A stretch of 5,894 nt of DNA, taken from assembly GCA_947589165.1 (NCBI GenBank), contig CANQCH010000070.1, positions 1-5,894 of the forward strand, in the 5' to 3' direction. The notes under the pieces are model-generated. The model was not told the origin of the DNA and searched no databases. It worked only from the letters and a program-made list of their open reading frames with translations. This document shows, one piece after another, positions 3,557 through 5,894 of this stretch. Position 1 is the first letter of the stretch. The number at the start of each line of letters is the position of its first letter. Source of the stretch: an uncultured Bacilli bacterium (lineage in GTDB: Bacteria > Bacillota_I > Bacilli_A > RF39 > UBA660). The position numbers and the translations under genes are program-made.

Positions 3557-5629
3557 ATGGCTAGAGATGTTAGTTTAGATAAATTAAGAAATATTGGGAT
3601 TATGGCTCATATCGATGCCGGTAAAACAACATTTACCGAAAGAGTTTTATTCCATACTGGTATTACTCATAAAATTGGGGAAACTCATGATGGAGAATCT
3701 CAAATGGATTGGATGGATCAAGAAAAAGAAAGAGGTATTACCATTACCAGTGCGGCCACTACGGCGCATTGGAAAGGATATCGGCTTAATATTATTGATA
3801 CCCCAGGACACGTTGACTTTACAGTCGAAGTACAAAGATCTTTAAGAGTACTAGATGGTTCTATTTGTTTACTTGATGCTAATGCAGGGGTTGAACCGCA
3901 AAGCGAAACTGTTTGGCGGCAAGCATCTGAATACAAAGTACCAAGAATGATTTTTGCTAATAAAATGGATAAAATTGGCGCGGATTTTGAATTTACTTTA
4001 GGAACTATTAAGTCAAGATTAGGGGTTAATTATGCACCTATTCAATGGCCAATTGGTGCCGAAAGTGAATTTAATGGCGTTGTTGATTTACTTACCAGAA
4101 AAGCCTATCACTATGATGGTGAAGAACATGAAAATGCGACGGAAATTGAAATTCCGGAAGATTTAAAAGAAATCGTTGAACAAAAACGGACCGAATTAAT
4201 TGAAAAAGCCGTTGAATTCGATGATGAATTAATGGAAAAATATCTTGAAGGTGAAGACCTTGCGATAGAAGATATTAAAAAAGCTATTCGGAAAGGTGTT
4301 TTAGCAGCAGAATTCTTCCCAGTAATGTGTGGTAGTGCCCTATCAAACATGGGGGTAAAATTAGCTTTAGATGCCGTTATTGATTACATGCCAGCGCCAA
4401 CTGATGTACCAGCAATTGAATGTTTTGATAAAAATGGTAATGATGTATGGCGTCATCCATCTGATGATGAACCATTTACGGCAATGGCCTTTAAAATCGC
4501 GGCTGATCCATTTGTTGGGAAGTTAGCATTCTTCCGGGTTTATTCTGGACATTTAACTAGTGGTAGTTATGTTTATAACTCTACGAAGGGCGAAAAAGAA
4601 AGAGTGGGCCGGATTTTACAAATGCATGCCAATACTCGAAAAGAAATTACGGAAGTATATTGTGGTGAAATTGCGGCTGCTGTTGGTTTAAAATATACCA
4701 CCACGGCGGATACTCTATGTGATGAAAAAAATCCCGTTATCATGAAAGGAATGGAATTCCCACTTCCAGTTATTGATGAGGCGATTGAACCAAAATCAAA
4801 AGCGGATCAAGAAAAAATGACAACGGCTTTACAAAAGCTTGCAGATGAAGATCCAACTTTCAAATTTAAAACTGATCCTGAAACAGGTCAAACTGTTGTG
4901 AGTGGAATGGGTGAACTTCACTTAGATGTTCAAATTGAAAGAATGAAAAGAGAATATGGGGTTGAAGTTAATGTCGGTCGACCACAAGTTGCATACCGCG
5001 AAACTTTAACGCAAACAGCGGAATGTGAAGGTCGTTACATTAAACAATCTGGTGGTCGTGGTCAATATGGTCATGTTTGGGTTCGTTTTGAACCAAATCC
5101 AGATAAAGGCTATGAATTCGTTGATGCCATTGTCGGTGGGGTAGTTCCCCGTGAATATATTCCCGTTACGGACAAAGGCTTACAAGAAGCTATGGCCGGT
5201 GGTATTTTAGCCGGATACCCAATGGTTGATGTTAAAGCTACCTTATTTGATGGTTCTTACCATGATGTCGATTCATCCGAAATGGCCTTTAAAATTGCGG
5301 CTAGCTTAGCTTTAAAAGAAGCTAAAAATAAATGTAAACCAGTTTTACTTGAACCAATTATGAAAGTGGAAGTAATTGTACCGGAAGAATACATGGGTAA
5401 TGTTATGGGCGACTTAACTAGTCGTAGAGGTAAACCAATGGGTAATGAATCCCGGGGTAATGCTTTATCAATTAAAGCAATGGTACCTTTAGCCGATATG
5501 TTCGGTTATGCAACTAGCTTACGGAGTAATACCCAAGGTCGTGGTAACTTTACCATGGAACTAGATCACTATGAAGAAGTTCCAAAATCAATTGCTGAAG
5601 AAATAATTAAGAAAAACAGCATAAATTAA
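3557..5629 (+). CDS. fusA: Translation elongation factor G
   Basis: A complete EF-G of 690 residues, normal for the family. EF-G is the GTPase that moves tRNAs and mRNA through the ribosome and, with ribosome recycling factor, splits post-termination ribosomes. GTPase motifs are AHIDAGKT (17-24), the switch I/II region with RGITITSAATT (59-69), DTPGH (81-85) and NKMD (135-138). The middle domains follow. Domain IV includes GGRGQYGHVW from residue 499 and the DGSYHDVDSSE loop with His569, equivalent to the tip histidine that contacts the decoding site. Domain V ends near SIAEEIIKKN. The start is fixed by the universal MARxxSLxxxRNIGI N-terminus. The ribosome site is poor: only GTGA at 3550-3553 and no GGAGG, in contrast to its neighbours. 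Translation is therefore probably coupled to rpsG. The reading frame is intact, with no odd catalytic residues. Confidence 0.99.
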   Translation: MARDVSLDKLRNIGIMAHIDAGKTTFTERVLFHTGITHKIGETHDGESQMDWMDQEKERGITITSAATTAHWKGYRLNIIDTPGHVDFTVEVQRSLRVLDGSICLLDANAGVEPQSETVWRQASEYKVPRMIFANKMDKIGADFEFTLGTIKSRLGVNYAPIQWPIGAESEFNGVVDLLTRKAYHYDGEEHENATEIEIPEDLKEIVEQKRTELIEKAVEFDDELMEKYLEGEDLAIEDIKKAIRKGVLAAEFFPVMCGSALSNMGVKLALDAVIDYMPAPTDVPAIECFDKNGNDVWRHPSDDEPFTAMAFKIAADPFVGKLAFFRVYSGHLTSGSYVYNSTKGEKERVGRILQMHANTRKEITEVYCGEIAAAVGLKYTTTADTLCDEKNPVIMKGMEFPLPVIDEAIEPKSKADQEKMTTALQKLADEDPTFKFKTDPETGQTVVSGMGELHLDVQIERMKREYGVEVNVGRPQVAYRETLTQTAECEGRYIKQSGGRGQYGHVWVRFEPNPDKGYEFVDAIVGGVVPREYIPVTDKGLQEAMAGGILAGYPMVDVKATLFDGSYHDVDSSEMAFKIAASLALKEAKNKCKPVLLEPIMKVEVIVPEEYMGNVMGDLTSRRGKPMGNESRGNALSIKAMVPLADMFGYATSLRSNTQGRGNFTMELDHYEEVPKSIAEEIIKKNSIN

Positions 5630-5633
5630 AATA

Positions 5634-5656
5634 ATACTTGAAAAAAATTCAAGCAT
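5634..5656 (+). other. Hairpin in the fusA-tuf gap
   Basis: CTTGAA (5637-5642) pairs with TTCAAG (5648-5653) around an AAAAA loop. Three more A-T pairs after one mismatch extend the stem to 5633-5657. There is no T-run, so it is not a convincing terminator. It overlaps the -35 box of the proposed tuf promoter, so it may be incidental, or a processing or stabilising element in read-through transcripts from fusA. Confidence 0.45.
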
Positions 5657-5666
5657 TAGATAAAAT
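5638..5666 (+). promoter_or_regulatory. Probable tuf promoter
   Basis: TTGAAA (5638-5643) and TAAAAT (5661-5666) are 17 bases apart, each one base from consensus. Initiation near 5673 would give a leader of about 28 bases. A separate promoter fits the known need for EF-Tu in large excess over EF-G, though read-through from the str operon is not blocked by any terminator seen. Confidence 0.65.
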
Positions 5667-5700
5667 AGAATAGTAATAAGAAAAAGGAGGAAAATATTCT

Positions 5701-5894
5701 ATGGCAAGAGAAAAATTTGATCGGTCAAAAGAACATGTTAATATTGGTACAATTGGTCACGTTGACCATGGTAAAACAACTTTAACAGCTGCGATCACAA
5801 AATATTTTGGTGAATTCGTTGATTATGCTGATATCGATAAAGCACCAGAAGAAAGAGAAAGAGGTATTACAATTAATACTGCTCACGTTGAGTA
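5701..5894 (+). CDS. tuf: Translation elongation factor Tu, N-terminal part (partial)
   Basis: The first 64 codons of EF-Tu, cut by the window edge two bases into codon 65. A strong ribosome site, AAAGGAGG (5683-5690), lies ten bases before the ATG. The start MAREKFDRSKEHVNIGTIGH and the P-loop GHVDHGKT (19-26) are diagnostic, as is the switch I stretch APEERERGITINTAHVE (48-64). EF-Tu delivers aminoacyl-tRNA to the ribosomal A site using GTP and is docked by L7/L12. Compared with B. subtilis and E. coli EF-Tu as I remember them, the segment between AAIT (30-33) and ID (45-46) is about five residues shorter (KYFGEFVDYAD). This compact form occurs in some other bacteria and does not touch the catalytic motifs. 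Position after fusA is the classic str-operon order. Confidence 0.98.
   Translation, partial: MAREKFDRSKEHVNIGTIGHVDHGKTTLTAAITKYFGEFVDYADIDKAPEERERGITINTAHVE

Noticed and set aside
3594..4350. Several other-frame open frames within fusA
   Set aside because: They overlap a complete, highly conserved EF-G frame and show no start signals or recognisable protein features.
1..5894. CRISPR arrays, tRNA or rRNA genes
   Set aside because: No short regularly spaced repeats, no cloverleaf with a GGTTCRA-type T-arm and acceptor stem, and no rRNA-like stretches were seen; the gaps are all under 150 bases.

Overview
The window is AT-rich, densely packed bacterial DNA from a low-GC Gram-positive organism. 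The ribosomal proteins, EF-G and EF-Tu look Bacilli/Mollicutes-like, Shine-Dalgarno sites are mostly strong, and sigma-A-type promoters match consensus closely. An uncultured Bacilli or Mollicutes relative (RF39 or Erysipelotrichales type) is a reasonable guess, but taxonomy cannot be settled from the sequence alone. Every tryptophan in the long reading frames is TGG. The eight visible stop codons are five TAA, three TAG and no TGA. All genes are on the + strand.

Layout. (1) 1-108: the last 23 codons of rplL (ribosomal protein L7/L12), closed by an intrinsic terminator. (2) 111-486: a two-gene unit with its own promoter. It encodes a 40-residue prepilin-like membrane peptide, followed with no gap (TAA then ATG) by a 61-residue protein of unknown function, and ends in a terminator whose stem overlaps the last stop codon. 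(3) 488-2498: a consensus promoter, with an inverted repeat across its -10 box, drives two tandem paralogous genes of 316 and 313 codons. Their N-terminal parts resemble sigma-70 region 2 and their C-terminal parts resemble sigma region 4; the middles are divergent. (4) 2521-5629: the str operon rpsL-rpsG-fusA, with an extended -10 promoter and a hairpin in its 5' leader. (5) 5638-5894: a probable separate promoter, then the start of tuf, cut by the window edge.

The flanking genes are translation machinery: L7/L12 recruits EF-G and EF-Tu, S12 and S7 are 30S proteins, and EF-G and EF-Tu drive elongation. The unusual part is the roughly 2.4 kb between rplL and rpsL. In many Firmicutes that position holds rpoB and rpoC; here it holds the prepilin-like/61-aa pair and the sigma-like pair. 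The best candidate for something undescribed is the tandem sigma-like pair: probably divergent or alternative sigma factors, possibly autoregulated, differing from each other in the putative DNA-recognition helix. A functional link to the neighbouring prepilin-like gene is an attractive but untested inference.
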